The position numbers and the translations under genes are program-made. From positions 1 through 7,122 of the forward strand of contig CAJXLR010000078.1 in NCBI GenBank assembly GCA_913056425.1: DNA of 7,122 nucleotides. The letters run 5' to 3'. Shown here piece after piece: positions 6,345 through 7,122 of this stretch (its first letter is position 1; each line of letters begins with the position of its first letter). Origin of the DNA: an uncultured Bacteroidota bacterium. Its GTDB lineage: Bacteria; Bacteroidota; Bacteroidia; NS11-12g; UBA9320. The notes beneath the pieces are model-generated. The model was not told the origin of the DNA. It did no database searches and saw only the letters and a list, made by a program, of their open reading frames with translations.

Positions 6345-7122
6345 TTGGATCAGTCAAAACAGTTTGAAGTAAGCGGCATGACCTGCGCGGCATGCGCAAC
6401 CAGTTTGGAGAAACATCTTGGTAAACTTGATGGGGTGAAATCTATCAATGTCAGTTATCCCAATCACAGTATTGATGTTGAGTTTTCCGAGGAAATCTCA
6501 GAAGATGATTTGGCTAAAGCTGCTTCTTCCATTGGGTATGAGCTTGTGTTGGATAAGGAGGATGAAGAGGTCGGGACACGTTCAAGTTCTCATTTGGTAA
6601 AGCTGATAGTTGCAGTTCTGTTTACCCTGCCCATATTCATAATATCCATGTTTTTTATGGGACAGCTGCCCAACCAAAACTGGATCTTGTTGATCCTTTC
6701 TCTACCTGTACTTTTTTACTCGGGTTCAGTATTCTTTGTTTCCGCGTTTAAAAAGATTCAACATGGCCAGACCAACATGGACACGCTCGTTGCCCTTGGT
6801 GCCGGAACAGCATTTTTGTTTAGCCTCTTAGTTACTCTCAACCCTGCGTTTTTAGAGAACTACCCGCTACACTCGCATATCTGGTTCGAGTCTGCCACCG
6901 TGATTATAACCTTTGTATTGCTGGGTAAGTATCTCGAAGAAATTGCTACAAACAAGACGCGTAACGCAATTGCCGGCTTAATTGAGCTGCAACCCAACAA
7001 ATCTATTGTGGTTCGGAATGGAGAAGAGTTGGTCATTCCAACGACGGAAATCAGAGTTGGTGATTTGGTGATCGTTCGTGCAGGTGACCGTTTTCCGGTT
7101 GATGGTAAAGTGAAAAGGGGAG
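6345..7122 (+). CDS. copA: Cu(+)-exporting P1B-type ATPase, N-terminal part (runs off the window)
   Basis: About 259 residues are visible and the gene continues past the right edge. The protein begins with one heavy-metal-associated domain (about 5-70) holding the GMTCAAC metal site (11-17). Transmembrane segments follow at about 84-105, 112-134, 147-166 and 180-200. QTNMDTLVALG (142-152) and FESATVIITFVLLGKYLEE (181-199) are typical of copper-transporting CopA-type pumps. The actuator domain then starts with VGDLVIVRAGDRFPVDGKV (238-256). The membrane CPC motif, the DKTGT phosphorylation site and the nucleotide domain lie beyond the window, so metal specificity cannot be confirmed. The start is taken as the TTG at 6345, nine bases after the preceding stop; there is no ATG upstream in frame, and the first ATG (6378) lies inside the metal motif. 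It would pump Cu(+) out of the cytoplasm. A CcoI/FixI-type pump for oxidase assembly is less likely. Confidence 0.9.
   Translation, partial: MDQSKQFEVSGMTCAACATSLEKHLGKLDGVKSINVSYPNHSIDVEFSEEISEDDLAKAASSIGYELVLDKEDEEVGTRSSSHLVKLIVAVLFTLPIFIISMFFMGQLPNQNWILLILSLPVLFYSGSVFFVSAFKKIQHGQTNMDTLVALGAGTAFLFSLLVTLNPAFLENYPLHSHIWFESATVIITFVLLGKYLEEIATNKTRNAIAGLIELQPNKSIVVRNGEELVIPTTEIRVGDLVIVRAGDRFPVDGKVKRG

Noticed and set aside
6341..6348. TAGCTTGG as a -7 promoter box for the ATPase gene.
   Set aside because: It overlaps the start codon itself, lacks a -33 partner, and the nine-base gap favours co-transcription.

Overview
The window looks like chromosomal DNA from a member of the Bacteroidota, probably Flavobacteriia or a relative. 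Four signs support this: a type IX secretion (T9SS) C-terminal sorting domain, a partial TAnnTTTG-type -7 promoter box at the left edge, A-rich leaders without Shine-Dalgarno sequences, and a HYC_CC_PP-type small secreted protein, a family I know from this phylum. All genes are on the + strand and the window is almost fully coding. There is no gene-free stretch of 300 bases, and I see no RNA gene, mobile element or CRISPR array.

Layout: bases 43-2772 carry a complete sucA, the E1 component of 2-oxoglutarate dehydrogenase, with its own promoter just cut by the window edge. After a 26-base gap comes a tight five-gene series. It holds a cysteine-rich exported small protein (2799-3212), an MbnP-family copper-binding protein with a T9SS sorting domain (3273-4241), two different di-haem cytochrome c peroxidase/MauG-like lipoproteins (about 4204-5247 and 5244-6335), and the start of a Cu(+)-exporting P1B-type ATPase (6345 to beyond the right edge). 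The spacings are 60 bases, a 38-base overlap, a 4-base overlap and 9 bases, so at least the last four genes are probably one transcript.

Together these genes look like a copper-handling cassette. In methanotrophs, the di-haem enzyme MbnH oxidises a tryptophan of its partner MbnP to kynurenine, and MbnP binds copper. Here the MbnP homologue appears to be sent to the cell surface by T9SS, two di-haem lipoproteins are encoded directly behind it, and a copper pump follows. Both di-haem proteins carry tyrosine at the MauG-type axial-ligand position. Only the second keeps the tryptophan expected between the haems, which suggests the two do different jobs. The copper role and the tryptophan modification are inferences from family and context; nothing in DNA alone proves them. 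sucA looks like an unrelated housekeeping neighbour.
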